The notes under the pieces were generated by a model that was not told the DNA's origin, did no database searches, and worked only from the letters and a program-made list of their open reading frames with translations. Below are positions 18,515 through 26,764 of a DNA stretch of 64,000 nt, piece by piece. How positions within the stretch are numbered: position 1 is the stretch's first letter; each line of letters starts with the position of its first letter. A program made the translations under genes and the position numbers. The DNA is from Aeromicrobium flavum (GTDB lineage Bacteria > Actinomycetota > Actinomycetes > Propionibacteriales > Nocardioidaceae). The stretch is taken from contig NZ_BJZQ01000006.1 in NCBI RefSeq assembly GCF_007992115.1, forward strand, positions 1 through 64,000. The letters run 5' to 3'.

Positions 18515-19542
18515 CGAACCAGGACACCGCCGCCCGGCAGAGCTACGAGGCAGTCTCGCAAGGCTTCGGCGAGGGATTCAACGGTCCCCTACTCGTCACC
18601 GCAGAACCCACCGGCACCGCCGGCCGCGTCACACCCGAGCTGACCGCGAAACTGATCGCCGACCTCCAGGACCGAGACGACATCGTGCTGGCCGCCCCGG
18701 TCGGCGTCAACGAAGCCGGCGACCTGGCCGTGTTCAGCGTCATCCCCACTTCCGGCCCGAGCGACGAGGTCACCAGCGACCTGGTGACTTCGCTGCGCGA
18801 GCCCGACAACGCGATCGCCGGCGACAATGAGGTACAGTTGGGCGTAACTGGGTTCACCGCCATCGGCATCGACATGTCCGACAAGCTCGCCGACGTCCTT
18901 CCGCTCTACCTCGGCATCATCATCGCGCTTTCCGTGCTGATCCTGATGCTGGTCTTCCGCTCGGTAGTCGTCCCGATCAAGGCCACAGCCGGCTTCCTGC
19001 TCAGCATCCTGGCCACCTTCGGCGCCACCACTGCCGTCTTCCAGTGGGGCTGGCTCAGCAGCCTCTTCGGGTTCGACACCGGGGGGCCGCTGATGAGTTT
19101 CATGCCGATCATCGTCACCGGCATCCTCTATGGACTGGCCATGGACTACGAGGTCTTCCTGGTCTCCTCAATGCGCGAGGCACACATCCACGGTGAGGGA
19201 GCACGGCAGAGCGTCGTCCACGGGTTCGACCAAGCCAGCCGGGTCGTCGTCGCAGCCGCCATCATCATGGTCGCGGTCTTCTCCGGCTTCATCTTCAGCC
19301 ACGACATCATGATCAAGCAGATCGGCTTTGCCCTCGCCGCTGGCATCCTTATCGACGCCTTCGTCGTCCGGCTGACGCTCGTCCCGGCGCTCATGGCCGT
19401 CTTCAACGAGCGAGCATGGTGGCTGCCCCGCTGGCTCGACCGCGTGCTGCCAGACCTCGACATCGAGGGGGACAAACTGCTCACGATGCTCAACGAGGAG
19501 GCTGAGGCTCCGGGTCGTCAACACCTCGAGGTCCGCAACTGA
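18514..19542 (+). pseudogene. MMPL/RND family transporter, C-terminal half only
   Basis: About 342 residues of an MMPL-type exporter that normally exceeds 700. The fragment begins in the second periplasmic domain ([20 protein letters not shown]). It continues through the membrane block LPLYLGIIIALSVLILMLVF, IKATAGFLLSILATFGATTAVFQWGW, the diagnostic MSFMPIIVTGILYGLAMDYE and the last helices ending in DAFVVRLTLVPALMAV. The N-terminal membrane half is gone at the junction with ureC. The frame is open back into antisense urease sequence with no start of its own, so it is unlikely to make a working pump. Codon use is less extreme in GC than the flanking urease genes. Confidence 0.85.
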
Positions 19543-19864
19543 AGTAGGCGAAGCTTCCAGAGTCGAACGTCGGGCGATGTTTCAGGAGCCGCCCCAGACC
19601 TACGGCGTCTGCCAGCCTCTCTGAACGTGGGCGGCCATCGGCCCTTTGGCTCGACAGTCAGCCTGGACCGCTCCGCGAGTCACACAAGCGCAGCTCCGTT
19701 AGTGCCAGCTCGCTGCGCGGAAAGCGCTCAACGTCGCTGCTGGGGTTGATGGAGTTGCTTGGTGGCCGCCATCGCCGGGCCCCCGGACGGGGTGTCTGGG
19801 CCCGCCCATCAGCGATGAGTTAGCGAACGGCTGACCGAGGGCGTCCGGCGCGATGGAGGTTGGC
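19543..19864. other. 322-base stretch without a supportable gene
   Basis: This stretch lies between the MMPL fragment and a small minus-strand membrane gene. I see no convincing reading frame, RNA fold or repeat. Base composition is less GC-rich than the core chromosome, consistent with decayed accessory DNA. Confidence 0.5.
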
Positions 19865-20269
19865 TTACCGCCGGGGCGCGCCTGGGCGCCTCCACGTGCG
19901 AAACCGCGCGGGACGAGAAGGAACATCGTGGGGGCAGGCTGGACCGCGTTCGCGCAGGTACTCCTCGAGGTCGCCCAGCCCTCGGGCGATATCCCTGCGC
20001 AGCTTGCGTTCGGCAACGAACCGGAGGCGCGGAGGCGGATGCTCGCGAACCCACGCGGTGTACATGAACTGGCCCATGCACCAGCATGAGCCGAACGCGA
20101 TGCTGCCAGCCACCAGCGTCCACAACACGACTGCCAACGCATCCCACAACGCGCTTCCCAGCTGTTGCCATGCCGGCCCGTACGGATCTCCGTACCTCAC
20201 TTCGTTCACCTCCACCCCTAGCGGCGAGCCGGGCCTCACGATCACCCCAGCCACAGTGGCACAGCCCAC
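19865..20269 (-). CDS. putative membrane protein of unknown function
   Basis: Up to 134 residues. One strong hydrophobic region, ALWDALAVVLWTLVAGSIAF and onward to GQFMYTAWV, would make one long or two short membrane helices. A basic C-terminal tail with ERKLRRDIARGLGDLEEYLRE follows. Third codon positions are GC-rich on this strand, which favours it over overlapping plus-strand frames. The true start is uncertain: several in-frame GTGs follow the first one at 20269, and two near 20215 and 20209 sit behind a GGGGTGGAG stretch. No family is recognised. Confidence 0.45.
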   Translation of the reverse strand: MGCATVAGVIVRPGSPLGVEVNEVRYGDPYGPAWQQLGSALWDALAVVLWTLVAGSIAFGSCWCMGQFMYTAWVREHPPPRLRFVAERKLRRDIARGLGDLEEYLRERGPACPHDVPSRPARFRTWRRPGAPRR

Positions 20270-20412
20270 GGTACGCCGAAATACATAGGAGGAACAGGGT
20301 AGATTCGGGAAGCGCGCTATCGAGCCTTGTCAGCGTCGATTCGGCTCCGCCGGCGATCCCCGGGACGGAGAGGCGACGCCAGCATCCACACTGAGCACGG
20401 AGTGAGTTGTGT

Positions 20413-21057
20413 ATGGAGCAACCTTCTGGCCGAACAAAGACCCCCGGGACGGCAACGCCCAGGCTCAGCCCGGGAGGTTCAGGACGCCGACCGGGGCACA
20501 GCGTGACACGCGAGCAGATAGCTCGGGCCGCTCGCGAGCAGTTCGCCGCCGGCGGCTACGACCGCGTGACCATGAGGTCAATCGCGGCACAGGCAGGCGT
20601 CGATGCCGCCCTGGTGGCATACTTCTTCGGCTCGAAACGGGAGCTCTTCGACGAGGTGACCGTCCTCTCTTTCGATTCGGCCGCGTTGAGGGCTCAGCTC
20701 CTCGACGGCGACTCCAGGGACGTCGGCGAGCGCCTAGCCAGGTGCCTGATCGAAGCCCTCGATGAAGCAGGCCGGCGGCAGCGTATCCTCGCAATCATCC
20801 GCACCGCCGGGGTCGAAGCCGACACTGCCCGCATGATTCGGGACAAGTTCACGACGGGGGTGCTGGAACCGATCGTGTCCCAGCTCGGAGCCGGGCAGGC
20901 ACCATTGCGCGCCGTGCTCGTCATGTCGCAGATCCTGGGCATTGCCGTGGCTCGCCACGTCGTCGGACTCGAAGATCTGACCTCGGCAAGCCAAGACGAG
21001 CTGGTGGCCGCGTTTGCTCCTACGTTGCAGCGCTACCTGGTCGGCAACATCTCCTGA
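20413..21057 (+). CDS. TetR/AcrR family transcriptional regulator
   Basis: A protein of 214 residues. After a polar N-terminal extension of about 30 residues comes the TetR helix-turn-helix: VTREQIARAAREQFAAGGYDRVTMRSIAAQAGVDAALVAYFFGSKRELF. The C-terminal ligand domain (residues 90-214) is helical and carries the segment RDVGERLARCLIEALDEAGR. Members of this subgroup often control neighbouring MMPL or efflux genes. The closest such gene here is the broken MMPL at 18514-19542, so the regulator may have lost its target. ATG 20413 is the only ATG consistent with the domain. Confidence 0.85.
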   Translation: MEQPSGRTKTPGTATPRLSPGGSGRRPGHSVTREQIARAAREQFAAGGYDRVTMRSIAAQAGVDAALVAYFFGSKRELFDEVTVLSFDSAALRAQLLDGDSRDVGERLARCLIEALDEAGRRQRILAIIRTAGVEADTARMIRDKFTTGVLEPIVSQLGAGQAPLRAVLVMSQILGIAVARHVVGLEDLTSASQDELVAAFAPTLQRYLVGNIS

Positions 21058-21220
21058 CACGGCGTCCGTCTGCCCGCGGACACTCGGCCCTATCTTCGAC
21101 CCGCGTCGGCTTGCAGCCTGCCCACCGCCACCCGTGGGTCGCGGCGCCTGCGCAGGCGTCCCCGGCTATGGCGCAAGAGACAGAGCAGGATTCCCCCTCG
21201 GCTAGCGGTATGGGTGCTAC

Positions 21221-21388
21221 ATGCAACAAAAAGCGGAGGGCGAGCTGGTCTCGGTGGAGACAATCGAGCAGGAGCTGACGTTGTTGGTGCGTGGCGCCCA
21301 GAAGGTGCACTTGCGCGGCGGGATCGAGCGGCCCCCACGAGCGCGGCTCGGAACCCTCTGGTCCGGAAGAACGGCGCCGGACTGTCTG
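21221..21388 (+). pseudogene. N-terminal fragment of a MarR-type regulator
   Basis: The frame starts MQQKAEGELVSVETIEQELT and LLVRGAQKVHLRGGIERP, which resembles the first dimerisation helix of MarR proteins of the SxIEQELxxLxRRAQ type. The resemblance ends within about 45 residues, and the frame then runs antisense into the thioesterase gene. No winged helix follows in any frame. I read it as the stump of a MarR gene cut off by rearrangement; the match is by eye and modest. Confidence 0.35.
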
Positions 21389-21390
21389 CG

Positions 21391-21879
21391 TCAGATTGGC
21401 AAGCCCTGGTTGAAGTGGGTCACGTCCACAGAAAGGAAGAGGGCCGAGGCGGAGGCGACACGTGACCCTCCGAGCTGCTTCATGTCGGCTTCCATGAAGA
21501 GTTTGCGCCCTTCTGTGCGGGTGACCCTGGCGGCGAGGTCGTAGGTAGTGCCGAGGATGACCGGTGAGTCGTAGAGCACCTCGAGCTTCCGGGTCACCGC
21601 AGGACCGCCCGTGAGGTAGAGCAGGAACCCGAAGAGGTCGTCGAAAACGGTTGCTACGGCACCGCCGTGGGCGATCCCGGGTGCGCCCACGTGACGTTCA
21701 TCGAAGACGTGGGTCGCGTGCACCTCCTCTCCTCGACGATTGACGGTGAGGTGGTGGCCGTGCGGGTTGTCGGGTCCACAGGCGAGGCAGAGGGTGTGGT
21801 GCGGGGGAAGTTGAGCACCATCAGCGTGCAGCCGGAACTTCTCGTTCCAGCTGGCGAGGAGCTCCTCCATGCTGCTCAC
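21391..21879 (-). CDS. PaaI-type hotdog thioesterase
   Basis: A protein of 162 residues with a hotdog fold. HTLCLACGPDNPHGHHLTV is followed by the catalytic-region helix GIAHGGAVATVFDDLFGFLL, then ARVTRTEGRKLFMEADM and ASASALFLSVD. The HGG...D arrangement matches PaaI/YbgC-like acyl-CoA thioesterases. GTG 21879 overlaps the stop of the upstream TetR gene (GTGA), so the two are coupled. With the divergent P450 this suggests a small catabolic set acting on a hydrophobic acid as CoA ester; the substrate is unknown. Confidence 0.83.
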   Translation of the reverse strand: MSSMEELLASWNEKFRLHADGAQLPPHHTLCLACGPDNPHGHHLTVNRRGEEVHATHVFDERHVGAPGIAHGGAVATVFDDLFGFLLYLTGGPAVTRKLEVLYDSPVILGTTYDLAARVTRTEGRKLFMEADMKQLGGSRVASASALFLSVDVTHFNQGLPI

Positions 21880-22502
21880 AGCGGGTCACCCCGCCGCTGG
21901 TCGCGACTGCCAGGTGTCGCGAGACCGTCGAGGACCAGCTCGGTGATCGCGGCGGAGAACCGTGCTGCGTCGGCGGACGGGTCGGCGGAGGGCCCCTCGA
22001 CGGCCGCGCTGAGGCCAGCGACGGTGATGGCACCGAAGACGCTCAAGGCCACGGCTGCCGGGTCGGCGACCTGGCGCAGGGACCCGTCGGAGACACCGTC
22101 AGCCAATAGTTGCTCGATCGGTTCGTAGAAGGCAGTCCGCAGTGCCGCCGCCAACTCGGGCAGCCGGGTCGCGCGTCCGAGGTCGCCGACCAGTGCCCGG
22201 CACAAGGACGGGTGCTCGAGCATCACGCCCAGCTGCGCCAGCACAGCCGCCTCGAGTCGGGTCCGCGCGTTCTCCTCACTCGTGACCGCAACACCGACGG
22301 CTCCGGCGATCATGTCCAACAGGTCGCCGAGGAGAAACTCCAGCACGGCATTCTTGCCGTCGAGGTGGTAGTAGATCGTGGCCTTGGGGATGCCCGTGGC
22401 TTCGGCGATGTCTTCGATCTTGGTGCCGTCCAGACCGCGCTCCGCGATCAGCTCCGCCGCCCCGTAGAGCTGACTGGCCAACTTCGCCGGAAGCTTCCTC
22501 AT
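21876..22502 (-). CDS. TetR family regulator, divergent from P450
   Basis: A protein of 208 residues. The helix-turn-helix is at the very N-terminus: LYGAAELIAERGLDGTKIEDIAEATGIPKATIYYHLDGKNAVLEFLL. The ligand-binding domain follows (residues 55-208), with a helical core and a C-terminal dimer helix. It is divergent from the P450 gene with a perfect dyad between them, and it heads a two-gene unit with the thioesterase. This is the standard layout for a repressor controlling both itself and a divergent enzyme gene. Confidence 0.87.
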   Translation of the reverse strand: MRKLPAKLASQLYGAAELIAERGLDGTKIEDIAEATGIPKATIYYHLDGKNAVLEFLLGDLLDMIAGAVGVAVTSEENARTRLEAAVLAQLGVMLEHPSLCRALVGDLGRATRLPELAAALRTAFYEPIEQLLADGVSDGSLRQVADPAAVALSVFGAITVAGLSAAVEGPSADPSADAARFSAAITELVLDGLATPGSRDQRRGDPL

Positions 22503-22573
22503 CCCACACGTCTCCGTTCGGGTGCCGTCGATCTCGGTGAGGTCGCGGGTCTCGACCTATGCGACATCGTATG

Positions 22574-22590
22574 TTGTACTCACAGTACAA
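22574..22590. promoter_or_regulatory. operator dyad TTGTACT-CAC-AGTACAA
   Basis: Perfect seven-base arms around a three-base centre, placed 72 bases above the TetR start and 142 bases above the P450 start. Length and symmetry fit a TetR-family operator. It is the only strong dyad in this intergenic region, so it is the likely binding site of the adjacent repressor. Binding is inferred. Confidence 0.6.
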
Positions 22591-22731
22591 ACCAAGAGTT
22601 CAGAAGATGACGCGGCCCACCGAGCGACGGTCGGTGGGCGGCACGGTCGTCGCCCCCGCCCACTGTCCGTACTCGACATCGATCACAGCCGAGGGCTGCG
22701 GATGAAGGAGCGACCGCGAAGGAGATGTTCG

Positions 22732-23910
22732 ATGAGCGATCAGCCACTGACCTACAGCCCGTTCGACGCCGAGGTGATAGCTGACCCCTATCCCGTCTAC
22801 CGAGAGCTGCGGGCCAACTCCCCGGCCCACTGGTCGCGCGAGGCCAACTCGTGGGTACTCAGCCGGTACGACGACGTCTCCGCCGCCCTGGCCGACCCGG
22901 CGACGTACTCCTCAGCGTCGGGCATCTTCCCAACCCCACCCGGGGTCGACATGACGGAACTGTTCCTGCCGATGCTCATCATGAGCGATCCACCCCGGCA
23001 CACCCAGCTGCGCCAGATCGTCAGTCGAGCCTTCACCCCGCGTCGCATCGCAGCGCTCGAGCCGCACATCGAGACCTTGGTCAAGGACCTCCTCGACCAA
23101 ACTCCGGAGGCAGGCAATTGGGAGTTCGTCTCCGGGTTCGCCGGCCCGCTTCCCGCCATCGTCATCGCGGACATGCTCGGCGTTCCGCGTGACGACCGTG
23201 ATCAGTTCCGGGCATGGTCCACCACGCTGATCCAGTCGAATCCTGTCCGAGGAGAGTTCGGCGCCGGGCTGGATGCCGCCGCCGCGCTCTACGAGTACTT
23301 CACAGCCTTCCTCGCCGAGCGACGCGCGCACCCTCAAGACGACCTCATGACGGCACTCGTCCAGGCCGAAGTCGACGGCGAGTACCTCAGCGAAGAAGAG
23401 CTGCTCGGGTTCTGCCTACTGCTGCTCGTCGCCGGGCACGAGACCACCACCAACCTACTCTCCAACAGCGCCGTGGTGCTCGCCCAGCACCCCGATGTCC
23501 GACAGCAGCTGGCGGACGACCCAGAACTCGTGCCGGCCGCGGTCGAGGAACTACTTCGCTTCGACTCACCCGTCCAGGGCCTCGCGCGAACCCTCACCGC
23601 GCCGGTGGAGCTGCACGGGGAAAGCATGCAGACCGGTGACACGGTGCTGCTTCTCTTCGGTTCGGCCAACCGCGACGATCACGCCTTTCCCCACGCAGAC
23701 CGCTTCGACGTCAACCGGCACCCCGAACGACAGGTTGCCTTCGGACGCGGCATCCACTTCTGCCTCGGCGCATCCTTGGCCCGCCTCGAAGCACGCATCG
23801 CTCTCCAGACACTGCTGACTCGCCGTCCTGACTGGGACGTCGACCTCGACGCGGCCGTCAGGCTCCACTCCGGCCCGATCCGGGGCTACATCTCGCTGCC
23901 CATGCAGTAG
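22732..23910 (+). CDS. cytochrome P450
   Basis: A protein of 392 residues, usual for soluble bacterial P450s. I-helix oxygen-activation motif: LLLVAGHETTTNLL. The K-helix EELLRFDSPVQ supplies ExxR. Heme-binding loop: FGRGIHFCLGASLARLEAR with the axial cysteine. The PERF-like segment is RFDVNRHPERQ. Substrate cannot be assigned; actinobacterial relatives oxidise fatty acids, terpenes or steroids. ATG 22732 follows AAGGAG. No ferredoxin or reductase gene is adjacent, so electron partners come from elsewhere. Expression is probably controlled by the divergent TetR through the dyad at 22574-22590. Confidence 0.92.
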   Translation: MSDQPLTYSPFDAEVIADPYPVYRELRANSPAHWSREANSWVLSRYDDVSAALADPATYSSASGIFPTPPGVDMTELFLPMLIMSDPPRHTQLRQIVSRAFTPRRIAALEPHIETLVKDLLDQTPEAGNWEFVSGFAGPLPAIVIADMLGVPRDDRDQFRAWSTTLIQSNPVRGEFGAGLDAAAALYEYFTAFLAERRAHPQDDLMTALVQAEVDGEYLSEEELLGFCLLLLVAGHETTTNLLSNSAVVLAQHPDVRQQLADDPELVPAAVEELLRFDSPVQGLARTLTAPVELHGESMQTGDTVLLLFGSANRDDHAFPHADRFDVNRHPERQVAFGRGIHFCLGASLARLEARIALQTLLTRRPDWDVDLDAAVRLHSGPIRGYISLPMQ

Positions 23911-24258
23911 ACGCCCAACGCGGAACGGACGACATACGAGACGATCCGCGATCGACCCGCACCGTGTCCTCGACACCGAGGACGTCGCAGACGCTCCGCT
24001 GGCTCCTGGCACGGGTCGTCCACCGCAGAGCCGAGCCAAGCACCTACGGCGACCTCCAAGACTGGGAGGGCACGGTCATCGAGGGCTGCGGCATGCCGTC
24101 GAGACGCTCCGGGAATGCTGTGGTCACGACCCTGTGCGAACGTCAACTTCGCCGCCGTTTCGTCACGGTCTGGTCGACCACTCCGCCGGTCCGCACACGC
24201 GCGAGTGCGGACTCCTGTCCCGGTCCGAGGACGTCCGCTGACCAGTAGCCGCGCGGGT
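23911..24258. other. about 350 bases without a supportable gene
   Basis: This region lies between the P450 and a small membrane gene. Open frames exist on both strands, but none has a ribosome-binding site, hydrophobic segment or recognisable motif, and they overlap one another. No repeat or hairpin stands out. Confidence 0.45.
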
Positions 24259-24264
24259 ACCCTG
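24259..24264 (+). promoter_or_regulatory. -10 box (TACCCT) for a leaderless transcript
   Basis: TACCCT, six bases, then ATG 24271. It has the same spacing as the core-genome examples and is found inside the accessory segment. Confidence 0.4.
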
Positions 24265-24270
24265 AGACGC

Positions 24271-24810
24271 ATGCCCTACCGTCGCTGGACCCGGCTCGGG
24301 ATAGTCGCCGTGGCCAGCCACCTCGGCTACGAGCTAGCCGTCGGGGTCGGGGTGCCGGGTGCCCCGCGGATCGGCGTGCGGCCCGCCGTCGCGGGGTACG
24401 CCCTGGCGACCGCCGGCGCCTACCGGACCGCCGGTCGTCTCCCTGGCCCGCGCGGAGACCGTAGGTTCGCGGCCGCGAACGGGCTGTTCGCGGCCGCGGT
24501 GATCTCGCACTATGCGAGCTGGCCGCGGGCGACCTGGCACGGACTCCCCTGGCTGGTGGAGTGCGAGGGGATCGAGGGCGTGTTGATCGTTCCCTACAAC
24601 ATGGTGCTCCAGGTGTCGGCCGTGGCCGTCGTGGGCGGACTGGTCGAGAACCTCAGCGCCTGGCCGTGGGCGCTCGCGGCCGGCCTCGTCGCCGTACCGG
24701 CACTGCGCTGGCTGACACCGCGCGAGTACGACCGTCTGCTGGCGCAAGCGGCCGCCCAGCCGGGCTGGTGGAACCGGCGGCTGGCAATCCGGATGCGAAG
24801 CGGCAGCTAA
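24271..24810 (+). CDS. putative membrane protein of unknown function
   Basis: A protein of 179 residues with about four hydrophobic segments: IVAVASHLGYELAVGVGV (about 9-27), AVAGYALATAGAY (about 39-51), FAAANGLFAAAVISHYAS (about 66-83) and MVLQVSAVAVVGGLVEN plus WPWALAAGLVAVPAL toward the C-terminus. No named family comes to mind. Third positions are GC-rich and the ATG has a leaderless-type promoter, so I consider it a real gene. It ends where the remains of a PIN-toxin gene begin on the other strand. Confidence 0.65.
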   Translation: MPYRRWTRLGIVAVASHLGYELAVGVGVPGAPRIGVRPAVAGYALATAGAYRTAGRLPGPRGDRRFAAANGLFAAAVISHYASWPRATWHGLPWLVECEGIEGVLIVPYNMVLQVSAVAVVGGLVENLSAWPWALAAGLVAVPALRWLTPREYDRLLAQAAAQPGWWNRRLAIRMRSGS

Positions 24811-25051
24811 GAAGGCATGGGCACCGACAGATACCAAGCAGTCACGGACGGCACGGTTCATGAGCTCACGCGTACGGGCACGCTTCTGCGGGTCGAGGCC
24901 GGGTCGGCTCGCGACGAGGTCGGGAAGACCTGGTCGAGGATCTAGTCCATCCCCTCCGCCTGGACGAGCCCGTCTCGGCCAATGCCCATCAGCGAGTCCC
25001 GGAGATGCTCGGGTAGAGCACGTCTGCGTCGCAGAGGACGACGAACAGCAC
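24811..25051 (-). pseudogene. PIN-domain toxin, frameshifted and shortened
   Basis: On the minus strand the text reads VLFVVLCDADVLYPS, the first strand and first acidic residue of a PIN nuclease. A frameshift follows. The next phase gives LRDSLMGIGRDGLVQAEGMD and a stop. A further phase gives SRPGLDPQKRARTRELMNRA then VRDCLV, which is a recognisable later part of actinobacterial PIN proteins. The middle of the domain is missing. The three pieces are in order but in different frames, so the gene is dead. It follows the antitoxin remnant directly, as in intact toxin-antitoxin pairs. Confidence 0.6.
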
Positions 25052-25074
25052 CGTCAAGCACGCCCTTCTCCTGG

Positions 25075-25413
25075 TCAGTCCGTCGGCGGCGTCGCGGGGC
25101 GGCCCCTGTTCATCACGGCCATGTAGACCATCAGGGGCTGGCCTTGATCCGGCGGTGCTTGCCGACCTTGCGGTACTCGTGGTCGCCGGCGGCGAGCAGA
25201 CCGATGAGGCAGGGCCGGCTGACGTTGAGGAGCTCTGCGGCCTGCTGGGTGGCGAGCTCGACTGCGCCAGCACAACAAGCGTCTCCTTGGGGTCGCGGCC
25301 GGGAGGAGTCGGATGACGCTGTCGGGGTGGGTGGCGAGGTCGTCCTTGACGTGCGGCGCGGCGCGACGGCGGCGCTGCCGGGGTTGGACGGGACGAGTGG
25401 TCAATGCGGTCAT
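25075..25413 (-). pseudogene. excisionase-type HTH antitoxin, frameshifted
   Basis: The start at 25413 reads [20 protein letters not shown] then [18 protein letters not shown], a typical N-terminus for MerR/excisionase-fold antitoxins paired with PIN toxins. The expected DNA-binding part, [20 protein letters not shown] then [18 protein letters not shown], is present but in another frame (about 25131-25269). The tail [11 protein letters not shown] is back in the first frame. At least two indels have broken it. Together with the PIN remnant it marks a decayed toxin-antitoxin module beside the integrase. Confidence 0.6.
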
Positions 25414-25519
25414 GGTGCTTCTTTTCTCGAGGCGGGCACGAATTCGCAATACTCGAAGCAAACGGAGCGTTTCAATCTTCGGGTGGGTCTTCTTCCGCTC
25501 TCCCGAGGCTCCAACGCGT

Positions 25520-26446
25520 TCACAGGTTCCCGAGGTCGAGACGCCGGGCTTCGGCGGCGGCGCGTTCGCTGGCGTTGGCGCGGGTGTAGCGGATGAGCAT
25601 CTCGACGCGGGTCCAGCCGGCCATGGCCATCAGGCCGGACTCGGAGCCGCCGGCGGCCAGCCAGCGGTGGGCCGCGGTGTGGCGGAGTCGGTGGGGTCGG
25701 AACCCGGTGATGCCGGCTCGTTCGGCGCGTCGGCGCAGGGAGCGGTAGAGGGCGTCGGCGGCGAGCCCGCAGCGACGTTCGCCGAGCCAGAGTTCTTCGC
25801 GATCGGCATGGGGCTGGGTGGTGCGAACGGCGAGGTAGGTGCGGATCGCGGTAGCTGTGGCCTGGCCGATGGGGATGACGCGGCCGCGGCCGCCCTTGCC
25901 GCGCCGGATCGTGACGAGGCCAGTCGCGAGGTCGAGGTCGCCCGCGGTGAGGGCGATGACCTCGCTGAGCCGGATCCCGGTCTCGGCCATCAGCCGGATG
26001 ATTGCCTCGTCGCGGGCGTGCCGTAGCGGACGCGCCGTCGCGGGAACGTCGGCGGCCTCCGGCTGGCAGGTCTGCAGGAGCGCGCGGACCTGCGCGACAG
26101 TGAGCGGGTCGACCACGGGCTGGTCCAGCTTGGGCGAGGTCATGCCCTGGAACGGGGCACCATCCAGGTGCCCGACTGCGAGAAGCCAGGCAGCGTAGCG
26201 GCGCACGGCCTGTTGCCGGATCCGCGCCGTGCTGGGCGACCGACCGGCAGCCAGCATGGTCGTGATCCAGGTCTGCAGGCTGGTGCGTCGCATCGGCGGC
26301 AGGTCCTGGGTCTCGGTCCAGGTCAGGTAGCGGCCGACGGCGTCGAGGTAGAGGGCGATCGTCTTGGGGCTCTTGCGCTCGGAGGTGAGCGCGAGGCGCC
26401 ACTCGGGCAGGAGGTCGCGGGCGGTGGTGGTAGTGAGGTCAGTCAT
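25520..26446 (-). CDS. tyrosine recombinase/integrase
   Basis: A protein of 308 residues. The N-terminal SAM-like DNA-binding domain (about residues 5-95) includes SERKSPKTIALYLDAVGRYLTW. The catalytic domain keeps the full set: Arg in AETGIRLSEVIALT, Lys in the beta hairpin (RRGKGGRGRVIPIG), His-x-x-Arg in FRPHRLRHTAAHRWL, and the late Trp/His and Tyr region GWTRVEMLIRYTRAN. It is XerC/D-like in size. I chose ATG 26446; the frame is open to 26479. It lies 170 bases from the 3' end of an initiator tRNA gene, a favoured integration target, and is the only apparent mobility gene in the accessory segment. Confidence 0.88.
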   Translation of the reverse strand: MTDLTTTTARDLLPEWRLALTSERKSPKTIALYLDAVGRYLTWTETQDLPPMRRTSLQTWITTMLAAGRSPSTARIRQQAVRRYAAWLLAVGHLDGAPFQGMTSPKLDQPVVDPLTVAQVRALLQTCQPEAADVPATARPLRHARDEAIIRLMAETGIRLSEVIALTAGDLDLATGLVTIRRGKGGRGRVIPIGQATATAIRTYLAVRTTQPHADREELWLGERRCGLAADALYRSLRRRAERAGITGFRPHRLRHTAAHRWLAAGGSESGLMAMAGWTRVEMLIRYTRANASERAAAEARRLDLGNL

Positions 26447-26578
26447 GGCGACAACCGACCAGCGGGCCGTCAGCGTCACGCGCTCAGCAAAGGCCGACGA
26501 CTACGACGCGAAGCGGGGACGTGGTTGGTCCGGATAACTCAGCCGTAAGTGGTACGAGAATCAAGTCTCTAAATGCTT

Positions 26579-26610
26579 TCAGGCTCGGAATCCGTAGATT
26601 CCGAGCCTGA
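26579..26610 (-). terminator. hairpin terminator after tRNA-fMet
   Basis: Thirteen-base perfect arms (26579-26591 and 26598-26610, core AGGCTCGGAAT/ATTCCGAGCCT) around a six-base loop begin seven bases past the tRNA 3' end. A weak A/T-rich tail follows on the minus strand (GAAAGCATTTAG). This is the probable transcription stop of the tRNA gene. Confidence 0.7.
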
Positions 26611-26616
26611 ACTTTG

Positions 26617-26690
26617 TAGCGGGGGCAGGATTTGAACCTGCGACCTCTGGGTTATGAGCCCAGCGAGCTACCGAACTGCTCCACCCCGCG
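26617..26690 (-). tRNA. initiator tRNA-Met (CAT anticodon)
   Basis: A 74-base cloverleaf without encoded CCA. Acceptor strands are CGCGGGG and CCCCGCT, giving a C1-U72 mismatch. The anticodon arm CTGGG-CTCATAA-CCCAG has three consecutive G-C pairs next to the loop. The T arm is GCAGG-TTCAAAT-CCTGC. An unpaired 1-72 position and the GGG/CCC anticodon stem are the hallmarks of initiator tRNA, so this is fMet, not elongator Met. The anticodon lies at 26654-26656. It borders the integrase-bearing segment. Confidence 0.95.
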
Positions 26691-26764
26691 TTGCTCAGAC
26701 AACATTACCGGAGGGTTACTGCGAGCCCAAATCGGGGTGGGTGTGTTCCCGACCACGGGGCCGC

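Noticed and set aside
23886-24272. Minus-strand frame of 128 codons after the P450 gene
   Set aside because: No ribosome-binding site, Arg-rich composition typical of antisense frames, overlaps other frames, and no motif.
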